Program-made: the position numbers and the translations under genes | In this document: positions 10,422-22,097 of the stretch, piece after piece | How the letters are laid out: every line of letters begins with the position of its first letter | How positions within the stretch are numbered: position 1 is the stretch's first letter | Assembly (NCBI GenBank): GCA_019671005.1 | Contig: CM033747.1 | Span: 23,525,188 to 23,589,187 of the forward strand | Length of the DNA: 64,000 bases | Origin: Hibiscus mutabilis | Lineage: Eukaryota > Streptophyta > Magnoliopsida > Malvales > Malvaceae | Direction of reading: 5' to 3' | Notes under the pieces: model-generated | The model's input: the letters and a program-made list of their open reading frames with translations, nothing else | What the model was told of the DNA's origin: nothing | Database searches by the model: none

Positions 10422-11800
10422 GTCGCTCATGATTGACGATATGAATGATACCGGATCCAATCCTGGAGTAAATTTCGAATGCCCTGAGGTCTCAGAGGAA
10501 ATTGAGGGAGGATATGATGAAATAGAAATTGAGGTCCCGGAAGAGTTAAAGAGAATGGTGGATGACGAAGAAAGGCAGATTATGCCCCACCAAGAAGAAA
10601 CAGAAATTGTCAACTTGGGGACTGAAGAAGCGAGAAAAGAAATAAAAATAGGAACGACTATTTCCTCAAAAACCAAGCATGAACTGATAGCCCTACTTCA
10701 GGAATTCAAGGATGTCTTCGCCTGGACTTATCAAGATATGCCGGGATTGAACACCGACATAGTGGTGCACAAATTGCCAACAAAATCGGAGTGCAAACCA
10801 AGATGCAGAAAAAACTTCGGAGAATGAGGCCAGAGATGTTGTTAAAAATCCGAGAAGAAGTGAAAAAGCAATTTGATGCTGGATTCTTGGAGGTAGCCAA
10901 ATACCCCGAGTGGGTTGCAAACATTGTACCAGTACCAAAGAAAGACAGGAAAGTTCGTATGTGTGTAGATTATAGGGATCTGAATCGAGCTAGCCCTAAA
11001 GACAACTTCCCTTTGCCACATATTGACACGCTGTTGACAACACCGCAGACATTCATGGTTTTCCTTCATGGACGGCTTCTCGTGGTACAAACCAGATAAA
11101 GATGGATCCTAACGACATGGAGAAAACCACATTCATAACCATGTGGGGTACTTTTTGTTATCAGGTGATGCCATTTGGACTAAAGAACGCAGGGGCAACA
11201 TACCAAAGAGCAATGGTGACTCTTTTCCATGATATGATGCACAAAGAAATAGAAGTATACGTGGATGATATGATTGCCAAATCCCGAACAGAGGAAGAGC
11301 ACCTACAGAACTTGAGAAAACTATTCCAAAGACTACGGAAGTACCAACTGAGGCTCAATCCTGCCAAGTGTACCTTCGCCGTTACTTCTGGAAAACTCTT
11401 GGGGTTCGTAGTAAGCAGAAGAGGGATTGAGATTGACCCGGATAAAGTGAAAGCCATCCAGGACCTTTCACCACCCCGCACGCAAAAGGAAGTCCGCGGT
11501 TTCCTGGGGAGGCTGAATTATATCTCTCGTTTCATTTCCCAATTTACCAATCAATGCGACCCGGTCTTCAGACTTCTTAGAAAAAAATAATCCTGGCGTA
11601 TGGGATGAAGAATGTCAGAAAGCCCTAGAAAAGATCAAAAGGTACCTGACAAATGCTCCAATTTTAGTCACACCAGTACCTGGTCGACCACTAATTCTCT
11701 ACTTAACGGTCTTCGAGAATTCAATGGGATGTGTACTGGGGCAACACGATGAGTCAAGAAAAAAGGAGCAAGCCATCTATTACCTAAGCGGAAATTTAAT
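10422..11800 (+). pseudogene. Ogre reverse transcriptase, frameshifted
   Basis: The N-terminal part (SLMIDDMND..., then GTTISSKTKHELIALLQEF and FAWTYQDMPGLNTDIV) leads to the RT fold: VANIVPVPKKD and CVDYRDLNRASPKDNFPLPHID (10911-11030), MDGFSWY near 11068-11090, TFITMWGTFCYQVMPFGLKNAGATY, and the catalytic YVDD at 11258-11269. Frame changes near 10790, near 11090 and a stop at 11588 break it. RT copies element RNA into DNA. Both catalytic aspartates of YVDD survive at DNA level, but no continuous enzyme is encoded. Confidence 0.9.
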
Positions 11801-12560
11801 GATTATTGAAACACACGGGTACCCGCCAAGATGCTGTGTTGTGCTCTAGTTTGGGCTACCAAGCGGCTCATACGGACATGTTATACCATACTACCCGGTT
11901 AATATCCAAGCTAGACCCATTAAAGTTCTTAATGGAAGCGCCAGCGCTTAACGGAAGGGATGGCCCGATGGCGTATGCTCTAATCCGAATTCGACATCGT
12001 ATATGTTAATCGAAAAGCCATAAAGGGAGTGCCGTGGCGGATTTCCGGCTAGTCGTCGTGCTTCGAATGACTATGAAGCATTGAACTTTAGTTTCCCGCA
12101 CGAAGACTTGATGTGCATTACCACCGAAGAAGAGGTTTCGGATGATATGTCATGGAAACTTTACTTGATGGAGCCTCCAACGCCCTCGGACATGGGATAG
12201 GGCGGTGCTAATTTCACCTGAGGACGTCTATTATCCTTTCACCAGCAGATTGGAATTCTTCTGCACAAACAATATAGCTGAATACGAAGCTTGCATCATG
12301 GGACTGAACTCAGCCATCGAAAGAAAGGTTAAGGAACTTCGAGTGTTCGAAGATTCGTCCCTAGTCATTTACCAATTGCGCGGGGTGGGAAAAACCAGAG
12401 ACCCGGTTGGTCAAATATCACGAATGGATTCAAGAGCTCGTCAAAGAGTTTGAAAAGGTCAGCTTCAATTACCTACCCCGAGAAGAAAATCAGATGGCAG
12501 ATGCATTGGCAACCTTGGCATCCATGTTTAAAACAAACACCGGGGCAGAAATGAAGCCCA
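11801..12560 (+). pseudogene. Ogre RT connection and RNase H, heavily decayed
   Basis: After the RT palm, a stretch in several frames preserves LYLTVFENSMGCVLGQHDES (about 11698-11757), a partial first RNase H-like region to about 12020, then a second RNase H-type segment: YPFTSRLEFFCTNNIAEYEACIMGL at 12230-12310 and FNYLPREENQMADALATLASMF at 12465-12530. The order fits Tat elements, which carry an additional RNase H domain. Stops near 11788, 11807 and 12007 and several frameshifts show that this is the most damaged part of the polyprotein. RNase H removes RNA from RNA-DNA hybrids. Confidence 0.75.
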
Positions 12561-13866
12561 TTGAGATGCAGACGTTTGAAAAACCTGCTCATTGTTGTAA
12601 TATACAGGAAGAGATTGACGGAAATCCATGGTACTATGACATCCTGCAATATGTCAAGCTTCAAAAGTATCCAGAAGGGGCAAACGACAATGACAGAAAA
12701 GCGCTCAGAAAAATGGCAACAAAATATATCCTAGATGGGGAAATCCTATATAGGAAAAGTCATGATCAAACATTGCTGAGATGTGTGGATGCCCGAGAGG
12801 CGAAGGAAATCTTAGCTGAAGTACATGACGGGATCTGTGGAACGCACGCCAACGGGCTGTCTATAGCCCGGAAAATTATGAGGTACGGTTATTTCTGGTT
12901 GACCATGGAGGGAGATTGCATCGATTACGCCAGGAAATGCCACAAATGCCAAATTTACGCTGACAAGATTCATGCACCCCTATCGCCTCTACACACCATG
13001 AATTCTCCGTGGCCTTCGCAAATGGGGGCATGGACGTCATCGGGCAAATCCATCCGAAAGCCTCCAATGGGCACCGTTTCATTTTGGTCGCCATAGACTA
13101 CTTCACTAAATGGGTAGAGGCAGCGTCTTACGCCAATATCACCAGGACTACAGTTTGTAAGTTCTTAAAGAAGGAAATTATTTGTCGATACGGATTGCCA
13201 GAGAGGATCATCACCGACAACGCCTAATCTGAACAACAAAATGATGAAGGATGTGTGCACTCAATTCAAGATAACACACCATAATTCCACACTATCGTCC
13301 TAAAATGAATGGAGCAAAGGGGAGCAGCAAACAAGAACATAAAGAAGATCATAGCGAAAACTACGGATACCTACGAGGATTGGCATGAGAAGTTGCCTTT
13401 TGCCCTTTTCGCCTATAGGACGTCCATTCACACATCAACGGGGCAACGCCCTACTCCTTGGTGTATGGTACCGAAGCAAGACTCCCAATTGAGGTAGAGA
13501 TTCCGTCCTCCGGGTCTTAAACGAAGTAAAACTGGAAGAAGCTGAATGGGTGCAGCGATTCGACCAGCTAAATCTCATTGACGAAAAAAGACTAAAGGCC
13601 ATTTGTCATGGTCAGATGTACCAAAAGTGGATGGTGCAGGCTTACAACAAAAAAGGTGCGCACAAGAGAATTCAAAGAAGGGGATCTGGTACTCAAGAGA
13701 ATCCTCCCTATCCAGAAAGATTCTCGAGGAAAATGGATGCCCAACCGGGAAGGACCGTGACGTCATAAAAAGGCCTTCTCGGGAGGAGCCCGATCCTAAC
13801 AGAAATGGAAGGGGACGAGCTGAAAAATCCGTAAATTCTGATGTCGTCAAGAAATATTATCTCTAA
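12561..13866 (+). pseudogene. Ogre integrase, broken
   Basis: The zinc-binding HHCC region is visible: H in EVHDGICGTH, then CIDYARKCHKC (about 12826-12950). The catalytic core has GMDVIG with Asp at 13033-13035 and ITDN with Asp at 13216-13218. The third catalytic Glu lies in a frameshifted stretch (about 13305-13325) and is not preserved as Glu in either neighbouring frame. AYRTSIHTSTG (13412-13445) and a C-terminal part ending NSDVVKKYYL at 13866 complete the usual length of about 430 residues. A TAA at 13225 and shifts near 13040, 13310, 13490, 13560 and 13660 break it. Integrase inserts the cDNA copy; this one should be dead. Confidence 0.87.
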
Positions 13867-14807
13867 AAAAATAAAAAATAAAAAAATTTGGAGAGCTCAG
13901 GACGAAAATCCGAAACCGGGCGTCTTGAAGCAAAGGAAGGACTCGAGTTGAAAACCCGCAAAGGGCGGCTCGGGTAAGTTGAAAAGTTGAATATCCGAAG
14001 AGAAGGGCATCTTCATGAACATTGTGAAGAGAAGGCTTGAGCAAAAAAAATTCTACACCGTTGATGGGTCATGTATCATTCATATCGAAGATAATGAGGG
14101 ATCTTGTATTTTCATACTTAACTCATGTGTGTCATACCTTTCTTTTCAAGATATCTCGAAGCCCTTAATCGTAATAAAGCCATGTTTTTGAGCATCCATT
14201 CATGGCCTTCTTGTCAATTTTAGTCAAATAAGATAACATAGACTTATAATGAAACAAGAGATTTCGGAGCATTACTATGATTTAACCTTGAAAATGCAGG
14301 TGATCAAAGAAAACGATGTTAACTCCGTCCTCTAGTTCCCTACATAATGGCTAGGAAAGGTGAGAAGCTTTAAACAACTAGGTAGGATGACCAATGGCAC
14401 ATGTCCTATCTATCCAAGGAAGGCACACGAGATAACAAAAGAGATCTCTTGGGTGAAAACCAGAAGGGCAAAAAAAAACTCTTTAAAGTGAAAACCCGAA
14501 AGGGCGCTTTAAAATTCCAAATCATAATTGGAGAAAAAGAAAGGCTGAGATGGTTGAACCTGACAGTGAGGCGGAGTATCGATGCCTGTAAAAAAGGAGA
14601 AAATGGACGTCAAGATCAAATAAGGACCAAAACAAGCCCACCCAAAGATTGACTCTCATGCATTATGAATAGTCAAGCATCACTAGAATTAGGAGCATGT
14701 CAATTCATTCATTTGTCATAGCATTTTGTTTTCGTCTCAGACAGGTATCTGCAGATCCAAAGAGACATCGAAGACCATCACGGTGTGAATCCCAAATGAG
14801 AAGACAA
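13867..14807 (+). other. 3' untranslated region of the Ogre element with repeated hairpin modules
   Basis: No convincing ORF. Four modules share GAAAA, then C-rich, a short loop and GGGC: 13898-13927, 13941-13975, 14444-14470 and 14482-14513. In three of them outer 7-bp arms pair although their sequence differs: CAGGACG/CGTCTTG, ACTCGAG/CTCGGGT, TTTAAAG/CTTTAAA. The inner CCC-GAAA-GGG at 14495-14504 has a GNRA-type loop. A clear polypurine tract before the 3' LTR could not be chosen; purine-rich candidates lie at 14755-14775 and 14793-14807. Confidence 0.7.
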
Positions 14808-17800
14808 TGTTTTTACATACAAAAGACACATGTTTTCAAGCTCTAGAGAGAGGTTCTATATAGGAAGAATCCTTCTCTCTGAGGTTTCAAAAGCTGAAAG
14901 TTCTATATAGGAAGGACTGACAGCTCCAGGGTGAAGACTCGCAGTTCTATATAGGAAGGACTCCCAGTCAAAGCAATTCACCCATGACACGCAAGATTAT
15001 ATAGGAAATCCTGCTGTGTCGAAAGCGAAGAGTTCTATATAGGAAGGGCTCCGAGCTTTATTGTCTTAGAGTAAAAGGTTCTATATAGGAAGAACCTGTA
15101 GCTCTGAAATTTTAGATGCCAAAAAGTTCTATATAGGAAGGACTGATGGCTCCAAGGTGAAGACTCGCAGTTCTATATAGGAAGAACTCCCAGTCAAAGC
15201 AATTCACCTATGACACAGGGTTATATAGGAAACCTGTTGTGTAGAAAGCAAAGAGTCTTATATAGGAAAGACTCCAAGCTTCATTGTCTTAGAGTGAAAG
15301 GTTCTATATAGGAAGAACCTGTAGCTCTGAGATTTCAGACGCCAAAAGTTCTATATAGGAAGGACTGGCGGCTCCAGGGTTTGAAGACTAGCAGTTCTAT
15401 ATAGGAGGAACTCCCAGTCGGAAGAATCCATCAGTAACGCAGAAGGTTTTATATAGGAAAAACCAGCGTTGAAGGCGAAGAGTTCTATATAGGAAGGACT
15501 CCAAGCTACACCATCTCAGAATAAAAGGTTCTATATAGGAAGGACTCATAACTCGAGGCTTCAGAGTGAAGGGTTCTATGTCGAAAGAGCCTGTAGCTCC
15601 AAGATCGGAAGGTGACGAAGCTCTATATAGGAAGAACTTACGAGCCTGAAGATTCAGCCAAGGAAGAACGGAGATGTCCAAAAGAATTCATTTTTCCAAG
15701 GCTACAAACAGGGAAGTCTGATAAAAATGAGTGCTTATGAATCTTTGCTTTGTTTCCCATTCCATGAAAACAAGCAAAGAGGGGCAACTGTAATCACTCA
15801 TTTTCACTTGTAAATATATTAATATTGCATGTATATTTATTATATGAATGTTACTAATATAAGGAGGTGTGTGCATGTATAAGCTATGTATACGTATTAG
15901 GGGTGTATGTATGTCGTGTATGTATCTAGAGTATGAGCATATTTGATTAATATATAGATGTTATGTTAATACGTACGTATACTAGAATATTATATTAATT
16001 AATGATTGTATAATATAAGTATACATTTTCGTATATACATGTATTGCTGTTATAATTATATTATTATTAATATTATTGGGCTGGTAAAATGAAAAATTAA
16101 ATATATATTAAACCCAAATAAACATGAAGTCCAAGTCCAATTACAAGGCCCGTTTGGCCCAAATCTGAATCCCATTTAATTACAATGTGCAGGTAACTGT
16201 GGGCCGTTGGATCAAGATCTGATCCAACGGCCACGATGCAACCGAGGTCAAAAATATCTGCCAGACGCGTGTTCCACACGTATGGACCGTTCGAGTGCCA
16301 CGCGTGCGTGTGGTCCACGCGCGGACGCTTTAACATCCCACGCGCGCGTAAGATCCACGCGTTCTGACTCCTCGACTGTGGAGCTCCACATGGCGAAATC
16401 TGAAGCCGTCTCATCGAATCGAGGCTTCATCCAGGCCGATCGTTCTTCAAGCCATCTCGACCGTTAGATCAGATCTGATCTAACGGCCGAAAACGCGTCT
16501 GGCCGCTGGCAGAATGTCCACACCGCCACCGCGCCGATATTCAGTCCCCGCGTTCAGAATATGCCCAAGATAACAAGCAAAGTGTCAGTTCAGATCTGAA
16601 AAAAGGAAGATGCAACTTGCAACAAAAAAAACAGAGGCAATAATATATATGAACTTTTGTAACGGGGATGAAAAAAAAAGGGGAGAGTAAGAACAAAAAA
16701 AAGAAAGAGATCTTGTAATACGGAAAATCAAAAAGATTGTAAGCATCCAAGATAATCAAAAGACAGTCTAGTGGTAAATTTTTTGTCTCTTTTTCTTACT
16801 CGTTTCTTTACATGCATATACAAAATAGAATAAAAAACAGAAACAAAAAAAGGAAGTAGTCTTACCGGCGTTGTCTGTGGGTCTTCCCTCCCTTGGTGAT
16901 AAGCCTTTCGGCTTCTACAAGCCAGATCTGGTGAACTAAAGGGAGGAGAAGACCATTTGTAGTTGTGTTTTGGTTTTGAGGTTCGTATTTCCTAGATCTA
17001 TGACAAATAAGGGCGTATCCTCTGAATCCAACCACGGATTCATGTTGAGGACGAAGAGAAGGTTATTTTGGTGTATTTTGGGAGCCTACCGGAGCCGGTT
17101 AGCGGCGGCCGGCGGCGGAGAACACGGCGGCCGGCCGCCGGATTCTGGGTTTCGTAAGAACAGACGAGAGGAAAACGAAGAACATATTCTTATAAAAACC
17201 AGAAAATGAAACAAATGGCCAAAATTTTGATTTCGGCCTAAAAAGAGGGTTTATATAGGTGTTTTTATTTTGCTAAATGGGTAAATTACACGCTTAATCC
17301 CACCGCGTTTTCAATATTTTCATTTTTGTCTTGTCGCATGGTATAATCACAATCCCAGTCCCCCTGATGTTTCAAAAGGTTACAATTTCATCCCTAAATT
17401 ACACCGAATCAGTTTCTGAATGGTAAAATTACGTCCTTAACCATCCCGCATTTTTGGATTTTTCACTTTGGGTCTGCCCCTTGGTCTAATTACAATTCTG
17501 GTCCTTTTAGGTTTTGTTTGTTTCGCAATTTCGTCCCTAAATTACATATTATTGTTCTTTAATTTCTGCCACTGACTTTCGTTTTTCTTTCATTTCAGTC
17601 ATGTTTTCTTTGTATATATTATTGTTCGTATTATAATCGTATATGTTGATGTATTCTATTATTTTATCTTATTTTATGTCCCTCGTACATGACTCGTATT
17701 TCATGTTTTTATGTATATATGTGCTAAGTATGATATTCATGTTTTTTTATCTGATTATTCGTATTAAAGTATGTTATGTTCTAGTTGATTCGTAAAAAGT

Positions 17801-18604
17801 ATGTTTTGTATTTTTGTACGTATTGCATGTTTCCTTGGCTTTTAGGCTACGTGTTAATGTGCCTTCTTTCATGTATAATATATTGTTCACATATGTTGAA
17901 ATATGTTTTATTAATAGCAAGTATATTTTTTTTTGAATATTTGTTCGTCTACATATAACGTAATTATTCTTGCATTGTTGTTCTAACTTGTTAAAGTTGT
18001 TTTTATTTATCATTTAGGATAGTATGTATATACGCGTGTTTTAATCTAGTATATCATTTATTAGATTAGTATTTTATTATGTGAATATTTACTGTCTTCA
18101 AATTATCTGTTATATTTTATATTTTTGCCTCTAAGATTGCATATCGAGATATAACTTATTAATGCGGAGTCCTTTTATCCGAGCGTAAACGGGGCCAGTA
18201 TCAAGCGTAGTGATAGTGGTTGGGCGTTTATTCTCGGGTAACGGGACCCTTAAAATATATTCGCAATTATGACCGAATTTTAAAGTAATTGTCACTCTAA
18301 TCCGGAAAATCCAATATTAATAAAGCGGTAATTATTAAAGTACCAATTTTTGGGCGGTGTGGGGGTGCTAATCCTTCCCCATCCGTAACCGACTCCCGAA
18401 CCCTGTCTTTTTGAATCTCTGGTTTTATGGTGTCCGGCCTACCTAAGTGGCCGGTGGCGACTCCATTTTTTACATACGGTTTATTTTAAAACCCCACGGA
18501 ATAAATATTTTATATCCGAAAAATCACAAATACCTTTCAAAAAACACTCGAAAAAGCCACGTTTTTATTTTAGCGATACAAAACAAAAAAGGGACATCGC
18601 TACA
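14808..18604 (+). repeat. 3' LTR of the Ogre element
   Basis: Collinear with 1-3534 from 15097 to the end ...GCTACA. The part 14808-15096 has no partner in the window. The start is the first suitable TG after a purine-rich stretch and is uncertain by about 60 bp. Substitutions relative to the 5' copy are about one per hundred bases and mostly C/T or G/A. All structural blocks of the 5' LTR recur, including both palindromes and the candidate TATA near 17252. Confidence 0.88.
14840..15645 (+). repeat. Hairpin array with invariant TATATAGGA centre (3' LTR)
   Basis: Same array as in the 5' LTR, here with its beginning: cores at 14857, 14904, 14948 and 14998, then continuing at the 5' LTR spacing to about 15624. 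The first unit has a longer outer stem (AGAGAGA/TCTCTCT). The unit at 14998 pairs GACAC with GTGTC and GC with GC, where the neighbouring homologous unit uses GACACA/TGTGTC. Around sixteen units in all. Confidence 0.85.
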
Positions 18605-19592
18605 TCTATAAGTTATATGGTGATTCACAGGCAAAGGAAAAAAGGTTAGTACATGTTAGGGTATGAATTGCCCTATTATGTTTTATTTTGATAAGTTATT
18701 ATTGAATAATGGTGATATATGAATCATTTATCAAATGATAATTTACAAGTTAATTATATGAAATTATTTGCCCAAGTTTATGATAGAGAGTTACAGTATA
18801 GTGGCATGACATTAGAGGTCTAGCAGTCAAGGACTGCAGTATAGCTATACACCGATCTTCGGATCTATATATTTTCGGCACTTATGTGTCTATATATTTC
18901 CGGCACTTTATGTGTCTATATGTTATCGTCACTTCGGTGACTAGTACTCAAGGAGTATCGACCTTGCATACTTTAGTTTATCTTTATACAAATTCTAGGG
19001 CTAATTATAAAGTAAATGTATATGAAATTCACCATTTCTTATATGTGATTGTTTATAAGTATATGAAAGATTTGATATGATTTTTTCTTAACCATGTTTT
19101 CATTTATTTCAATACTTATTTTATGATTATTTATAATGCCTCACTAAGTTATACTTAGCGTGTGAATGTTTCAAACGTAGGAAAAGAGAAGCATTGGGAG
19201 TAAGGAGCATTAGCGAACATCATCTATCGAAAATAGGTACATCAGTATCAGTAATATAATTTTTATGTTATATGGTATTTACTAGTCAGCATGTATAGTA
19301 ACATGTGAAGCTTGCTATGATATAAATTGTATTTTATTCAGAATCTGAATAATTTTAAATTAGGCAGTTTTCAGGCAGTTTTATTATTTATATGCTAATT
19401 GATCAAACTGTTAAGTTGCTGCCTGAATCTAGAATCAAAATTTAATGTGAAATTATTAAGTTTAAATTTTACACGATTAACTATTTTTTTACAGTAAAAA
19501 AAGATTTTCTTAATATTAAAGAATTATTTTACAAGTATCATGTGACATCCCTAACTCTTATTCAACGATGAATACGAGAAAGGGGTGTTACA
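18605..19592 (+). repeat. 3' end of an unidentified LTR, truncated by the Ogre insertion
   Basis: The sequence ends GTGACATCCCTAACTC...GGGGTGTTACA, an LTR terminus style common in plant Ty3-gypsy elements and similar to the ends of X and Y here. No primer site follows at 19593, so it is a 3' or solo LTR remnant. The region also holds two near-identical GGCACTT..ATGTGTCTATAT words (18879-18925). No gene is seen. Confidence 0.5.
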
Positions 19593-21288
19593 ATAACCCT
19601 TGCCATCAAAGCTTGTTGCTTCCCTCTATTGCCCCAAGAAATACGTCCTGAATATGGAAGGGTATATCTAATTCCTTCTTTAAGAATGACTATTTTAGGT
19701 CATACTTTCGATCTAATCTCAAAGTCCAAGTGGGATACGGTAGCAACATTTTATTCTGGTCAGATCTATGGTTGTGCAATGAACCACTCAAGGAGAAATT
19801 CCCCAAAATTTTGGCTCTAACGTCCAACAAAGACAGTAAGGTGTATGATTTCAGGTCTTTCGATCTTCTAGGTTGGTCATGGTGTATTCCTCTTCGAAGA
19901 CCCCTTTTTGATTGGGAAACCCATCAATGGAATAATCTTTTCTACTTAGTGATAATTTAGACAATGATTGGATTAGATGGTCTGGGTCGAGTGATGAGGT
20001 CTATTCGACTAAATCAATGAGATCCCTTACCATGAATTTTGCGATATCAGATCTAGTTTGGAATAAGTGTATTTGGCTTGGCCTAGCCCTACCAAAAGTT
20101 GAGTGTTTTGTTTGGTTGGTTTACAGATGTTGTATCCCTGTTAAGCTGAGCTAATTAAGAAGGGATTACTTATTATGCCTAAATATCTATGCCCCATTTG
20201 TAATCTACAGTCTGAGACAGTCCACAATTGTTTTTCTCTTGTTCGGTCTCTTGGAATATTTGGATGATTTTTTTCTCCATGAGAGGTCTAGTGATAGTGC
20301 TTCCTGATGATCATGCGAGTTTCTTGGAGTCGTGGTTCTATTTTTGCCAACTGACTTTTGCTTCTCTTTGGTCTATTATTCCGTTCGCAGTAATCTAGTC
20401 TATTTGGCTATTTAGGAATGAAGCAGTGTTCAAAAGAAAGTCATTGGATGCATTGCAACTTCTTTTACTTATCAAGAACCGCCTTGCATTTTGGTTAAAG
20501 GCAAAATTCCCCAAAGCTTCTTTGTCCATTGATAATATCATAGCCGATCCATTCTCCATAGTCCAATCTTGTTTAGAGGTGAAGCCCATCACTACTCCCT
20601 CTTTTTGGTAGCTCCCCTTTGGGTTTCCTCAAACTTAACGTTGATGGAGCAATATTGTATGATGGATCCATTAGCGAGATTGGGGTGCTTGTTGCTTGAT
20701 CCTCAAGGGCGTATTTTACTCTAGTTTTCATAACCAACTGGGCCTGCCCCCTCTGCTTATAGACCTTTGTGCGATCAAGTCTGGTATTCTCAAGTTTGTC
20801 TTCTAATTGGTGGGTCAATTCCAGACTGATTGTGGAGTCTGATTGCAAAACTGTAGTAGAGTGTCTTGTCACCCTGTTAGCATTCCGACATCTTTCTCCA
20901 GCATTGTTCATGAGCTTAGTGACATCATAAGGTCTAAGGGCATGGTAATTTGACATACCTCCCGTCTTTGCAGCAATGAGGTAGATAGTCGAGCCAAGGC
21001 TGGTATTGGTTGAGTTTTCTTTATGTTTTTCAATCCTGTTAGGGTATTTGTTTTTGTTTAAATAGGTAAAATTAAGGTTTGCATGCTTTAGCAACATGCT
21101 GGTCCTTTGTATTATAGGAGGATATTAACTTGAGCCAGCTTGTAAGGGACCTTGATTTTGTAATGATTCTTAAGTTTTAATAATATTCCATGGGCACTTT
21201 TTCCCCTTCCTCTTTCTAACTCCTGGTTTCGACGGGGGTTAGTTATGAGGGGGTTTAACGAGGCCCTAATTCTTTTAAAAAACATAAA
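19593..21288 (+). pseudogene. L1-type LINE, 3' remnant with zinc finger and RNase H
   Basis: The 5' part is missing. Broken frames preserve GYGSNILFWSDLWLCNEPLK (about 19731-19790), GWSWCIPLRRPLFDWE (19872-19920), WNKCIWLGLALPKVECFVW, and the zf-RVT finger CPICNLQSETVHNCFFSC at about 20190-20245. A plant-type RNase H follows: LKLNVDGA near 20629-20655, IVESDCKTVVECL near 20830-20870, and VADSRAKAG near 20978-21003. The end has the GGGTTTAACGAGGCCC word and an A-rich tail near 21278-21288, typical of plant L1 ends. L1 elements copy themselves by target-primed reverse transcription. Many stops and shifts show an old copy. Confidence 0.72.
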
Positions 21289-22097
21289 TTCCTAAATCCT
21301 AAAATTGAAAGGCTTGTAGTTTACGCAAGCATATGTATCAAAGTATTTTCCTTGTAAAATTAGAATTTGTGATATAAATGAGAGTTTTGTTAAATTTAGT
21401 CATTCACGATAAAAATTTCCTTCAATGCTTTAATTTATATTACAAATTTTCCTTTGCACCTATTGTGCTGAAGTCTCCATCAAAATTGAAGGAAATGAAT
21501 AAATTTTGGTAAATTGAATCACAAGCAATGTGACGTCTTCAAATCATCACCTCAATGCCTTGGAGAAACAATTCCTTTGGTGTGAGCAGAGGATCTTGAC
21601 GCTCTTCATTGCGGAGTGGAGACTTCTATAACACTAGAAGTATAGTGGAGGGTTTCGACACTCGATGCAGAGAATTCTTCGTAATGACGCGAAAGTATCT
21701 CGATGTCTCTTAGGACAAATGATCTTGACGCTCATCACTACTGAGTAGAGGAGTCTATCGCACTAGAAGCATAGTAGAGGATCTTGACACTTTATAAACT
21801 ATTGACTTACGCGTAAAACTTCAATATAACAGAGTAGAATCATCTCAACATTAAAGAGCAGAGGTTGTCAACGCTCTTGTAAAAACAATGTAGAATTTTT
21901 AGAAAGAATGTAGAATCTTGAAGAAATAGTTGTACAATGTTCTTATAGAAAACTTGTGGCAGAGGCTAACTTGACACCAGTGTAGAAACAATATGAGGCA
22001 GTTAAAATTGAATAAAGGAATTCTTGATGCCCTTGTAGAAAGAATATAAGATTCTAAAGATTAGAGACCGTAGAATAGTCAAAAAAAATGAGAGAAA
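21289..22097. other. Non-coding flank with degenerate repeats
   Basis: No gene. A word series GGATCTTGACGCTC...CACTAGAAG.ATAGT.GAGG occurs at about 21589-21660 and again at about 21722-21785; related words (GTAGAA, GACACTT, AGTGTAGAAACAATAT) continue to 22080. The same vocabulary resumes after element X at 39921-40045 (ACAATGTAGA..AGTC, GTGGAGGATCTCAACTCTCTC), so X interrupted this block. Confidence 0.5.

Larger units (their letters stand above)
1..18604 (+). mobile_element. Ogre/Tat-type Ty3-gypsy retrotransposon, 5' end outside window
   Basis: Seen: two near-identical long terminal repeats (1-3534 and about 14808-18604) enclose, in order, a primer site, a long leader, an extra ORF before gag, gag, protease, an intron-like gap, reverse transcriptase, RNase H and integrase. 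Known: a large element with an extra ORF1 upstream of gag and an intron between pro and RT is the hallmark of the Ogre branch of the Tat lineage. If both LTRs are the same length the full copy is about 18.9 kb, beginning roughly 260 bp before the window. The LTRs differ by only about 1% by eye, so insertion is recent, yet every ORF is broken. The 5' target duplication cannot be seen; the base pairs after the 3' LTR are TCTAT. Confidence 0.93.

Noticed and set aside
12740..12760. TATATAGGAAAAG inside Ogre RNase H/integrase resembling the LTR array centre
   Set aside because: It encodes ILYRKS in the integrase frame and has no pairing arms or neighbouring units; chance or ancestral similarity only.
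14401..14652. 83-residue ORF after the Ogre integrase
   Set aside because: Overlaps the hairpin modules, lysine-rich low complexity, no recognisable domain.
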